Below, in pieces: positions 32,046-43,405 of a stretch of DNA of 64,000 bases. The stretch is from Gracilaria gracilis (lineage: Eukaryota; Rhodophyta; Florideophyceae; Gracilariales; Gracilariaceae). Below the pieces are notes generated by a model that did no database searches, was not told the DNA's origin, and saw only the letters and a list, made by a program, of their open reading frames with translations. The stretch covers positions 1-64,000 of the forward strand of contig JARGSG010000053.1 in the NCBI GenBank assembly GCA_030374805.1, read 5' to 3'. The position numbers were made by a program, and so were the translations under genes. Position 1 is the first letter of the stretch, and each line of letters opens with the position of its first letter.

Positions 32046-32799
32046 GCCACCACGTACTACGAGGGTAATGCAATCTTTTGTGTTGTCGTAAATTGAAGAA
32101 AGAATGTCTCAAACCATTGCAAATGAAGCACAGTTTGGGGCAATTAGCTGTCGATTACCAGAATTTGGCACTTAAGCTCATCGGGAAACTTGCGCTTGTG
32201 GTCTGCATCAGTGCACGTGGATGATAGAAAATGCAAGGGGGTTGTTTGTGTGTCACCTGGCTTTTGAAAGATGCAAGTGAGGAGAACACTGATCACGTGG
32301 TGATAGTATTTTTTCGGTGAAGGCAGCTAACGTCAAAGCGACAGATTTATTAAAGTCGCTCTGTACGGTCAAAAAGTAGCTCTCTTAACCCTTAGGTTAC
32401 CTTCAAGAATTAAGAAAGGTTTCGTTGGAATCTAATGTTAATGAGAAGAAGGCAAATTTTGCCTGTGCTCGAGCTCAGGTTTTGAATGCTTTCCGAGCTC
32501 AACGGCGGTGCATCCATGAGATACTTTGGCATGAAGCAAATGTATTGGCTCATGTTAATGGAGCTCTGTAAATTACCCCAAAGAAGTTGTAACTGTCCTT
32601 ACTCAAATGTGTCGGAAAAACTCCCAAAACACAAATCGTTGCTTTCAAGCGGCGACTTCTCTGTTACAAGTTAGGCATTTCAAATTATCTTTGTCGCAAA
32701 GAAAAAGTCTACATCTCAGCTCCGAGGAATGCCTGGGCTAGTCCTACATCTACATATAAGAGATTCACGATCTCGAACTAACTGCACCTCGTCAGAATA
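32046..32799. other. No gene recognised
   Basis: AT-rich sequence with only short frames between the hAT copy and the MITE. Confidence 0.5.
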
Positions 32800-33217
32800 C
32801 CCTACAAGAAATTTTTTCATTTTCGTGAGTGCAAGTGGAGCGCATCTTTTGCAGAGTTCAGCATCCACCTGCACTCGATCTATACGCCGTTCGCGCTCCA
32901 AATGGACACCCTTGTAAGGGCAGATTAATTTTTTTAATAGTTTATTTCATTATTGTGAGTGCGCGTGGAGTGCACCTGGACATCGCGGGGGGCAGACTAC
33001 GAACAATGTGGGCGCCGAAAGAGTGCAATATGTATCGTTTGCACTCCATATGCGTTCAATCCGCTTAGCAAGCGTCCTCCAATTGGACACCACGAAATAA
33101 GCTGCAAACGCAGATTGCGTGCACTCAATATGAAGTCCGTTTGGCACCCACGTATCCTCCACAAGTGCCGCCCACCCTCAAATTGCACTCCTCTTTCTCC
33201 AAAAATTTCTTATAGGG
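32800..33217 (+). mobile_element. 420-bp MITE, copy 1
   Basis: Ends are CCCTACAAGAAATTTTTTC and the inverse of CCCTATAAGAAATTTTTGG. ATA stands on each side (32797-32799, 33218-33220). The same element occurs inverted at 46668-47087. No coding capacity. The interior carries repeated gtgagtgc-ygtggagygca blocks. Confidence 0.85.
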
Positions 33218-33304
33218 ATACATCATTATCGAATACTACTCAAACCTGTCGGATTCACACATCCCACCAAAACCGGACATCACTGCAAATCCATGACTTT
33301 CCAC

Positions 33305-33508
33305 TCAATTGTCCCAGATGATTTCCGGAACAGTTTCTGGAACAGGCTCGTTATCCTCTACTTCAATACTATCACGGCCTTGCAGTTTCAACATTGCCTG
33401 GACAGCCTGCTCTCGTGCTGAACTTTGCGCGGCTAAACGCCTACGTTCAACACGAGTAGCTTTTAGGTGATCGAACAACGTCTTGCGTCGCGGAGCAGGA
33501 GACAACAA
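33305..33508 (-). CDS. Short basic protein fragment, unidentified
   Basis: A 67-codon frame without ATG, preceded by a TGA, encodes a charged helical segment (RRKTLFDHLKATRVERRRLAAQ) with an acidic end. It looks like the C-terminus of a larger protein, possibly transposon-derived. I cannot name it. The rest of 33221-34073 shows no gene. Confidence 0.25.
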   Translation of the reverse strand: MLSPAPRRKTLFDHLKATRVERRRLAAQSSAREQAVQAMLKLQGRDSIEVEDNEPVPETVPEIIWDN

Positions 33509-34073
33509 ATTTCAAAGCTCAGCGGCGCTCCCAACGCAGCTCGATCCATGCGGTCGAGCATTGAAGGCCTGGAGAACACTTGCCACCGTCAAATATCTAC
33601 CCAATTCCGTGGTAACTTTCACGTGTCGTACAAATACCGATAAGGTGTGGGGTCGGCCTGGTAGAGGGAGCGCGCGAGGGCTCAACCTAAAGAGGAAAAG
33701 CAAACAACCAATATGGTAGTAGGGCACCTGAAACCAGCAGGGGCAAACGGCGGGGCAACTAGTCAAGACCGTGTAGGTGTGCGGTAGTAGACGTCGACGG
33801 GCGGCAAAACCTGAATAGTAATAGAGTAGCAAGTGACCAAGATAGTATAGTTAGTGCCCTAGTGGTGCCTGACTTTACAATACCCGAGGGTGAAGGCGGA
33901 GTGCGTTACAATATATACAAGGTGCACCGACGCCGATCTCCCATGCGGGCATGACGTCATCGGCTGCGCTCATGACCTACTGTTGAAGTGCAACGCCCTC
34001 CTTGAGGGATTCCCGCGACTTAGTTATATTCCGACATTTTGGCTGGGTTAGTTATGACTACATACGATGGCCA

Positions 34074-34754
34074 TGTTGGTGGATGGGACATGTGGGACAC
34101 GGCAGATTCCAGGAAGTTGGCACAGCATTGCTGGTAATTCTGCACCCTTTATGGGAGTATTCTAGATTATTATAGTACTTGCCGTACAGTACGGGAGGCT
34201 AGCTACACATTATATAGTGTCGGGGCAACTGGGCCCCGCCACTAAGTAAATCTCCTCAACCAGGGTTCGCTCTAGACTCTTCACCTTCGGCGGTATTCAA
34301 CTCCTCCTAGGAGGGATATCCCGTGGCATACGGACCGTCTATCCGCCCTGCGTCAACCAAACAAACCCAATTATGGGAGTATTACACCCTATTTGTCGCG
34401 TTCGTCTTGTAAAAGGATTTGCCCGGCTTTGCCGTCTCTCTCAGTTACACTTGTGACTTCCCCTTTCTCTTTTCTCCTTTTTCGGATTGTTCTCCGCGCC
34501 TCGAGGCTTGTGCTGACACCTGTCTACACTTGCCACCCCTGTGGAACACCGCCTCATCTGAGGATACGGACGCACCGTTTACACGGATTCCAGCTTCTGG
34601 TTTACCTTCCTACGCCTGGCGTGAAGGGTGGCCTCGGCCTTACACACCGACTCTGTCGTGTCATACCTGAAAGGGCTTTGCTACTGTGCTGCCTCGCCTT
34701 AGGAAGACCCCGAACGTCTTCGTGGTTCTTTCCCCATTGGGGCATTGCACTACA
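34074..34754 (+). repeat. 5' LTR of Gypsy element C
   Basis: The right edge TACA at 34754 is fixed by the primer-binding site four bases further on. The left edge is less sure. TGTTGGTGGATGG at 34074 resembles the start of the B LTR on the same sense (TGTTGGGACG), so it is the best candidate, giving 681 bp. Confidence 0.6.
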
Positions 34755-34757
34755 AAT

Positions 34758-34773
34758 TGGTCTCCCGACCTAG
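34758..34773 (+). other. Primer-binding site of element C
   Basis: TGGTCTCCCGACCTAG, identical to the site of element B, three bases after the LTR edge. Confidence 0.7.
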
Positions 34774-34860
34774 AAGCTGGTCTGTGTGCTTTTCCTCTTT
34801 TGGAGGTGATTTCTACTGTGTCCGGAAGATTCCGTGTACTCCCGTCTAACGGTCTCATCG

Positions 34861-37017
34861 ATGTCTCGGAAGCCATCTGGGGCGGAGCTGGCGGTTACCC
34901 GCAGCCACTCCCGTGATGATGAGGATGTTCTCGATGATCGGTTGGTTTCTAAATCCCGATTCGGGCTGGTTCTACCCTCGCCGCGAAGGTTTCGTCTCGG
35001 ACTTCGAGCCAACACCGGGAATCTTGGGACCTTCCTTTGCCCTCGTTGGCCAGCTCTCGGCCTGTTGTCCGGCCTGCCCCAGTCGCTACTGGTCCGTCTT
35101 TGGCGTCCCAGCCAGCACGCTGCTGCGGGATCCTTACCTCGCCGTGAGGCTGCCAACACCCCCCAGGGCAATTCCCTGGAGGACCAGGTACGCACTCTGC
35201 GTGCCGCCCACAATGCCCTTGTGGGGAAATTTCGAGCCCTCCGTGAGGTGGTCGAGAGTGCCTCCGCGAGGGATGTTGCTGAAGATCTCGGCGTATTGCG
35301 GTTTGATGTCGACAAAGTGTTGGAGTGTTTGGGTTCGCCCGCCGCCTTCGTTGAAGGGATCGAGGAGCGCTTCAATGGGCGTCCGAGCCCGTCTGGAGAC
35401 GCTGGAGCAAACCATGACAATGGGAAATAACTCTCCGGATGATCTGGTTGCTGCCGTGTCACAACGCGACCAGCGCGCTGGAACAGGCAAAGGCCGCCAG
35501 AGGCGGAAATCCAAACGCTACAATGATCATTCGGATACACCGACCTCCTCGGATTCTAACCCGAGTCACTCGGATGGGTCTACTTCTTTTGACTCTGAGT
35601 CGGGGGATGGTCGCCGTGACCGCTCCTCCCGCTCTAAGCGGTCGTCTGCCACCCAGGGGGTGATTCGCTCCCGCACCAAGGAAAGCAGACACTCCGGACT
35701 CCGGGAATTGAAGCCTACGAATAGGATGTTCCGAAAGTTACTTTCGTGCCGATACTATCGGCTGGAGGATTTTCCTCTGGATCGCACATCCCGTGGAACG
35801 GGACGAGTGATTGCATCAACTTGATGCAACTTTCACTGAGGAACCAGAGCTTTTCTGGAGAAGATCCAATTATGGTCTTGGATTTCCTCGCCCTCTTCGT
35901 GGCGGAGGCCGATATACTTCGTATGAACGAAGGATAGGCCTACGTGGCGCTACCGTACTTTTTACGGAGAGTGGCCGAAGACCAATTTCACTGTGTAAGA
36001 GGTTCGTCGAGATCCTCCGAAGGAGGGGTGCTGGAGGCCGTGCAGTACCTCTTGAGGTCGTACGCGACGAATGATGCCATTCCGTCAGCGATTCTCGCTT
36101 TGGGGGATACCAGACAGCTCTCCAAAGAGGTCGAAACCGATTATTCTGTGCGCCTCAACAAGGCTTTCCACCGCTGTGGCAATGTCTACCCCGCTGGGGA
36201 ACGTTCAACGGTGTTCATTGATGGTCTGAGCCCAGCCATCAAGTCACTCGTCGCCCGACGTTCGGAGGACCAACCGAGGATTACTTACCTCGAGTTGGTC
36301 CCAGCCGCTCGCGCGGGCGGTTATGCACTACGTGCCCGTGGTCCTCAGTGGAGGTCGAGGCGAACTAAAGCGTTGGTAATGGAGGGCCGCTCCCCATCGC
36401 TCTCGCTAATTGCGGAGGAACACCTTCAACAGGGATATGATAACGTCCAGCTTGCGCATGGCGAAGTCGCTTCCGTGCCGACCACGGAACTCCCGTCCAC
36501 GACGGATGCACCGTACGATACGGCGCTGGCCGACCCAGCGCTGTACGCAGACAACCGTCGTGTGATGGCACCTCCTTTTTCCTATTCGAATGGAGGTACC
36601 CGTTTTCAACGGCCTAGATGGAGAGACACCCGCCCTGCGGTTCGATTCGCCGATGCTCGGAATGGTAATCCGCAAGCGGGGGCGTCGAGGCTAATTTGTC
36701 ACTTGTGTTATACACATGAGCGCACTTCGCCTCAGTGTCTTCTCTCGATGAGGGAGTTGCCAAAAGTAGTGGTCAACTACGAGGCACTCACTACCGAGGA
36801 GAAGCGAGTCGTCCCGGTCGCATCTTATCTGCGCGCCAAGACGGACTTCTCGCACGTCATCCCGCAATCGCGGCCATTCCCTGCAAGACCGGTTGTCCCT
36901 GCTCCGCAGGTCACTGAGACAAATGCCACTCGCGTGGTGAACTTTCGTCGAGGTGCCCAAGCCTTCGTGGTCGAGGATTCTGAGACGCCGCCGCAGGCGG
37001 AGGACCAGGGAAACTAA
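34861..37017 (+). pseudogene. gag: Element C: gag, frameshifted
   Basis: It starts at the ATG at 34861. The coiled-coil part (LEDQVRTLRAAHNALVGKF) is in the first frame to about 35370, the Ser/Asp-rich and LRELKPTNRMFRKLL part in the second to about 35820, and the capsid core again in the first with a TAG at 35935-35937. The zinc knuckle reads CHLCYTHERTSPQC: the histidine position holds Arg, so zinc binding is probably lost. The frame ends at 37015-37017. Confidence 0.8.
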
Positions 37018-40000
37018 TGAAGGGAGCCTCCTCTCCGGGAGAGGCGTCCTCAGAGTCGAGGTTGAGGGCGCCCGAGGCGTAGTTGCCTCGCTCCCCGGTG
37101 AAGATCCTGTCAAATAGTGACACCGCTGACGCGGATTCCGAACACTTGGGTGTTCTGCGTCGACCGTGGATACGGGTAAAGAAAACCGGATCCCGGATAA
37201 AATCATGGTCATGGCCAAGCGAAACTATAAAGTTTACGCTGATCTTGGCCTCAACCCCCAGTTTCTGGTAAAATTTCTAACTGTCCTGGACACAGGTGCT
37301 GGCTCGAACTTCGTCGTAGAGTCCATATTGCCCCCGCTGATGCGGTCTCGTATCCGCTCCGCAGCGGTACCGAACGTCGCTGACGCGAATAACAACCCGT
37401 TATCAACGGTGGGAACCGTCGACTTGGTCGTCCGTTGGGGCACCTCTATGGTGAAGCTCGACTTTATCGGTTGCCGTTCGTTGGCTGCGTCAGTTATACG
37501 GGGATGCGATTACTGTGAGAGGTTTGTCGAAGCAATCCGGCCCCGCCTCAGGCGTGTGGAACTCTACGACGGATCATCAATACCGATTGTCCGTCGCCAA
37601 CTTAAGCGCGCTTCACAAAAGCAAGTTCCGCTGCCTGCTGCGCAGGAACCATTGCCTGCCACGTAGGAGTCCACGAAGCTCCGCGTTGCCGCGTCGGTTT
37701 CTATACCGCCGGAGTCGCAGGTTAGGGTGAATGTCAACTCCCGTCAATACGGCATTCGGCTCATTCAGCCACTTTCCTCATTGTACGAGAAGTATCAACT
37801 CGCCGTTGCGAACGGAATTGTGCAGGTGCACCCGGATACTCCGTTTCGAATCTTGGTTGCCAACCTTGGCACCAAACCCCAGTGTCTGGTAAGGAACCAA
37901 GTGATTGTATCAGTCACCCCGCACCCGCTCGCGATGCTCCCGACGCGGATGACTGCTACCCATGTTCTCGGATTGGTTACCTCAAAGGAAGGAGACAGTT
38001 CAGAGAGCCCCGACGCTTCGTCAAAGGAAAGAGAGGACGCCGCCGTTTCAACGGAGAAGTCACCGAATGATTCGGATTTGCAACCTGTTTCCGACATAGG
38101 ACACGGTGGCCCTACAAGCTACGACCGGCCTGACACGGTGAAGGCTCTGAAAGAGCTGGACCTCGGTCACGTACCGGTATCGCACCGCGAACAACTCCGT
38201 AATATGATACGGGAATTTACCACGATGTGGGATGGCTCTCCTGGAGAGATTTCTGCAACGGAACACCGTATCGACTTGCTGCCGAACGCGCGTCCGGTGG
38301 CGCAACCCCCGTACAGAGCATGACCGAAAGCTTGGGAAGAGGAGCAGTTCTAAGTGGACAAGATGCTATGCGCCGGGGTGATTGAACCCGCTCAGTCACC
38401 CTGGACTTCTCCAGTTGTACTGGCATTGAAGGCCGACGGCACGTGGCGATTTTGAATCGACTACCGCCGGGTCAACGCTGTAACTGTACGGCTCAGCTAC
38501 CCCATACAGCGTACGGACGATTGCATTGACTCGCTTGGCAATGCTACCGTGTTCACGGCGTTGGATGCCAATTGGGGATATTGGCAGGTCCCTGTAAGAA
38601 AAGAGGACCGCAACAAGACTGCGTTCGTCTGCCATTCTGGGTCCTGCCGCTTCAAGCGGATGCCATTTGGTTTAACCAACGCCCCCGCTACTTCCCATCG
38701 AGCGGTCGATATCCTGCTCAACAGGTTCAAGTGGCGGTCGTGCTTGGTATATCTGGATGACATCATTGTCTTCTCAGATAACCTTGACGACCACCTCAAC
38801 CATGTCAGGGACGTTCTAACCGTTTTACGGGATGCTGGTATTACCCTCAAGCTGAGGAAGTGTGAGTTCTCCACAGATACGATGAAGTATCTGGGACACG
38901 TGATCCGTTCTGGACGGCCCTCGATCGAGGAAGCTCGCGCCAAATCCCTCGTTGAGGCAAAGCCACCCCGTAGTCAGACGGAACTCCGGTCCTTTCTGGG
39001 GTTCGTTAACGTCTATCGACGGTTCATCCAGAACGTTTCGGATATCGCGGCTCCACTTAAGGCGCTACTGCGTAAAAGACAGCCACCGAAACTGGAACCC
39101 TTAACGCCCGCGCAAGCGGATGCGTTCAACTCCTTACAGGAGGCGGTCACGTCAGCACTGATCCTATTGTTACCAAAATTGGGATTGCCGTACCCCGTGC
39201 ACACGGACTCGAGCGACTACCAAGTCGGTTGCGCTCTTTTCCAAACCACCCCAGAGAGGGAACGGAAGCCAATGGGTTATTGGTCGCGTTCGCTGAACGT
39301 TCACGAACGGAACTACTCTGTATCAGAGAAAGAGTGTCTCGCCGTTGTGTGGGCGCTTTCCATTCTCCGCCCCTATCTTATGGGTGTTCAATTTACCGTG
39401 TACACGCATCATTCTTCATTGAGGGGGTTGGTGACTATCTCCGACCCATCGGGCCGCCTCATGCGGTGGAGACTCCGTTTAGCGGAATACGACTTCACAG
39501 TCATATAGAGGACGGGAGCGTTGAACACTGAGGCTGATGCGCTTTCGCGTCTACCCACGAGTGGGGAAGCCCTCGCAACCGAAGATGACGAGATCCCGTG
39601 CTTCGTCATGGACGGAAAGGAACCGGAAGATCCGGATCGGCCAGAAGATCCGGATATGGATGCTGACTTTGACGAACTCGTCGCCTCTGGCGAGGTTGCC
39701 ACTGAGAAACCCCCACCGGGGAATTTTGTTTCCATTACTCCAGAAGAACTGGTAAGAGAGCATGTCGGAGACCCCTTTTGTGTAGGGATACGCGCCCGTC
39801 TTAACAATGGTGAAGTACTCCCTTTCGAGGTGAACGACCGAGGATACCTCGTGAGGACAGTTAAGGCCAACCCACAAGTCGTGGTTCCGCATTACCTGCA
39901 ATCGCGAATGTTGCATTTAACCCAGTACCCGAAGATCGGTGGTCACGCCGGTGGCCGGAAGCTTTATCTCACCCTGAGAAGGGACTCTTACTGGTCCGCC

Positions 40001-42445
40001 ATGGCAGTGGATTGCTACGCCACGGTACGCTTCTGTACGGAGTGTGCAAAGAACCGAGTTAAACTTCGGAAGAACAGCAAGGAGCTGAAGCTTCTCCCCG
40101 CCAGGGCACGGCTCGAGTTTGTCGCGATCGACATTCTCGGACCACTCCTCACAATGAGGCGGGGCAACAAGTTTTTACTTGTCATCACCGACCGCTTCTC
40201 GAAGCTAGTTCGGACAGTCCCTCTTCGGAAGATATCCGCTTCCACGGTGGCTCACGCGTTCGGTACCCATTGGGTATTCGCGTATGGACCTCCAGTGGAG
40301 TTGTTACCCGACAACGGAAAGCAGTTTGCGTCCAGGTTCTACCAAAATTTGTGTCGCATCCTGGATGTAAAGAACCTGTTCACAACTACTTATCACCCCC
40401 AATGTAATGGGCAACTCGAACGGTTTAACCGGAAAATGCTCGCATCTCTGCGTTCGTACGTTGCTGACCACCCAAAGACTTGGGATCTGTACACTGATGC
40501 GATTACCTTCGCCTACAACACTAAGGCTCACCGGACTACCGGGGTATCGCCATTCGAGTTGGTACTATCCAGTTCGCCCCCGCCTGTGGCGTTGGAACCG
40601 CAAGTTGCGCTTGGAACCTTCCCATCCGTGGGCGACTACCGTAATAATTGGAAACCATGGTTAACCAGGTTGGTTCCCGCTGCGCGGAAGTCTATGGAAC
40701 GCGCCCAGGCCGCTTACAAGCGTGATTTTGACAACTGCTTACGGCGTCCTGACACTCCGCCAATCGCGGTTGGTAACTACATCTATGTACGGAAGGAGTA
40801 CTATAACCCGGAACGGGAAAGGCGTCACAAGCTCTCGCCAGTGGGGGACGACTCCTTCAGGGTGATCTCTACAACTACCGACACTGTCGTGGTGAAGATG
40901 GGCGATACGCACGAGCGGTTATCACGCGATCTCGTTGTCCTGGCCCCTCCACCCTCTTTTGCGGTAGTACTGGACAGTAATTCCGTTTCTACGGGTACAG
41001 CAACACCGGATAATCCAGGAACGTCAGTGGTCGAACGACCTTCAGTTCTACCACACCCCACCCGGGGCCTCTCAGATATTCCGATGTTATCGGAAACGCC
41101 GGCACAGCCGGAACACTCAGGCCTACACGGCCCAATGCCTTCTTCTTCTACCGCCCATGGTCGGATTATCACCCGCCAGGCGGAACCCCCAACGCACCCC
41201 CCCATTGCTCCTCCTAAGGAGGGGGAGGGAAACAGCTGCTCCGATGAAGATCTTCCGCCGTCGCAACGGAATTCACGCCGTGAAGCAGGGGAAGGTGTTG
41301 CAGGACCGCCGCCGCTCTCGCGGAACGACAGCCAATCTGCAGTGCCAAGCCGCTCTCAGGGTGTGTCGTCCCAGAACGTCGACGAACCTTCCGTGGAGGC
41401 AGTTGAATCTGCATCGTAGTTGCCGCAGCACGCGGAGAACACCACGCCCTCGGGGAACGTTCGTAAGCATCTATCAGTAGCACCCTCCAGCCGGGAGGAC
41501 GCTGCAACGAGAAGCCCGACCGTTGTCAACGGAACACCTAATCGCGAGGGAAGGCCACCCATGCAGGGCAAGGCGCGCTTGCGCAGTCGCACTCCGAGCG
41601 TCTCGGTAGAACCTGGCGCCGCCAGCACGACACTGGCCGCTCCGGAGTTGGCACCCGTCTACGACGGCTCACTACGTCCGACCAATTCGAAACCTCTGCA
41701 AGTAGTGAGCGCAGCGCCGGCTGTACACTCCCCACACGAAAAGAGTGCTGTTCACGCCCAACACGAGACCATCACAGCACACGCCGGCTTACCAGAAACA
41801 GCCACCGCACGCGGGGTGCCTATCCAGCAGGGTACGTCGCAGCCGTTGAAGGGTCCACGCGCCAGGGAGGCGGATCGGACGAGGGCCAATTCCAGCCCGT
41901 TGTTGGAGTCACGTGCCCGTACACGGAAGGACGCACCACACGCGCCCCTTCCCGCTAAGCGCGGAGCACCCCCGGCGGGGGATACGACTACAACATCATC
42001 GCCAAAGCGGATTGACCCACGCAGAATTGCGATATGGGAGGACTACCACGCAGGTGGGAGAGCAACACGCCGTGGGGACGGCACCGATACCACCTTGGTG
42101 GGCCCCGACACCCTCTTGAAGGACGTTTTCCCCCATGAAGAGACCGCTCCACGCGAAGTGACGACAACATGGCGAGGCCGAGAAGTGTACGTGCAGGAAT
42201 ACGTCGTCGACCGAGTAATTGGGCATTCCTACGACGGGAACGGCGACCTGCTCTACCGCATCCGTTGGTACGGCTATGGCCCCGAAGGGGATACAGAGGA
42301 ACCGATCGAACACCTCCCCCGATCATGGGTCGTATGTACAGTATCAGCGGCGCGCCAGCACCGCACTACCAGGCACGCTGGAAAGAGCCCAAGTGGGATA
42401 ATTAGTAACCGTCTACAACGGGAGAAAAGAAGGAAGACCGAATAG
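37018..42445 (+). pseudogene. pol: Element C: pol (protease, RT, RNase H, integrase, chromodomain), one frame with five to six stops
   Basis: From 37166 on, all domains share one frame. Protease has DTGAG (about 37290), with IRG in place of ILG. RT has YLDD at 38750-38761. RNase H has HTDSSDYQVGCALFQ and SEKECLAVVWAL. Integrase has an HHCC-like finger, then D 40130-40132, D 40310-40312 and E 40418-40420, spacing D60D35E. The chromodomain (about 42190-42350) shows VQEYVVDRVIGH, YRIRWYGYG and TEEPIEHL. Stops at 37664, 38321, 38351, 38453, 39506 and 41417 interrupt it. All three stop codons occur, so a variant genetic code is not the explanation. Chromodomains steer integration to marked chromatin. 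Confidence 0.9.
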
Positions 42446-43405
42446 AAGAAGAATTGAAGAAGGAATCAAGAGGATGGCTTTGTCGCTCTGTGACCAGTAT
42501 TTCACTGCGGAGGACCCAATTCTCGTGTTGGATTTTCTGTCCCGATTTGTCCAGTAGGCAAACATCCTCTGCATGAGTGAGAGCCAGGCTTACATAGCCA
42601 TACCGTATTTCTTACGAGGACTCGCTGAAGATCAATTCAGCTCCGTCAGTGGTTCATCATGCGCCTCTGAGGAGGGTTCAGTTGTTGGCCAGAAGCTGTT
42701 CAATATCTTCTACGCTTGTATGCTACGAGAACAGCCATTCAGGAGGGTATGCTCGCGTTATGCGACACAAAACAACGCCCGAAAGAAACGGAGACCCAGT
42801 TTTCAGTTCGACTGAATAAGGCCTTCCACCGCTGTGGCAAGTTTTATACCGCTAGCAAGCGTTGCAAGATGTTTATCGACGAATTGGACCCGGTTATGCG
42901 CACCCTTGTCTCTCAACGACTTGAGAACAGAGGGTAGGTTAATTACATTAAGCTGGTACAGAACGCGAAAGCGGAAGGAGGCGCTCTAAGGGCTCGCTCC
43001 GGAAACCGGATTAAATCCAAGGCCCTACAACTTGAGGCCACCCCGTCGTCGGTTTCTATATTGCCGCAAGTGTACACTCGCCAGGAGGTTGATAACCTCT
43101 ACTTGACACACGATGAATTCGGTTCAATCCCGACAACGGAGTTTCCGTCGACCACGGAGCCCTCGTTCCAAGAGGATGACCAACTGCTCTATGCAGATCG
43201 TTCCCGAGTTCGTGGTCCGCACGTCCCGTTCGCTGGTAATCGTTACCAGAGACCTGGATGGGTGGACCCGCGTGCGGTGACGTTTCAAAACAACCAGAAT
43301 GCCGGGGTACTCCAGAACCTGATCTGCTATCTATGCTACAACCACGGACATACGTATCCGAGTTGTGTCCTCACGATGAGAGAGATGCCCAAAGTTGTGA
43401 TGACC
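42446..43405 (+). pseudogene. gag: Element D: gag remnant
   Basis: Frames at 42470-42815, 42716-42937 and 43061-43471 give the capsid core (YIAIPYFLRGLAEDQ, FSVRLNKAFHRCGK) with TAGs at 42554 and about 42936 and a frame break near 42720. It ends in a good zinc knuckle CYLCYNHGHTYPSC. The upstream coiled-coil half is missing. Confidence 0.75.

Larger units (their letters stand above)
34755..42445 (+). mobile_element. Ty3/Gypsy retrotransposon C with chromodomain (no 3' LTR)
   Basis: Gag, protease, RT, RNase H, integrase and a C-terminal chromodomain follow in the order of chromoviruses. The element has a 5' LTR and primer-binding site, but no 3' LTR follows the purine-rich tract at about 42420-42465. 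Instead gag of element D begins at once. Several stop codons and gag frame breaks show it is not autonomous, though RT and integrase catalytic residues remain. Confidence 0.9.

Noticed and set aside
33221-34073. Left part of an LTR of element C starting before 34074
   Set aside because: No convincing TG start or similarity to the B LTR was found by eye, so the shorter LTR is kept with modest confidence.
37018-42445. Alternative genetic code to explain in-frame stops in element C
   Set aside because: TAA, TAG and TGA all occur, while the long receptor genes are free of all three.
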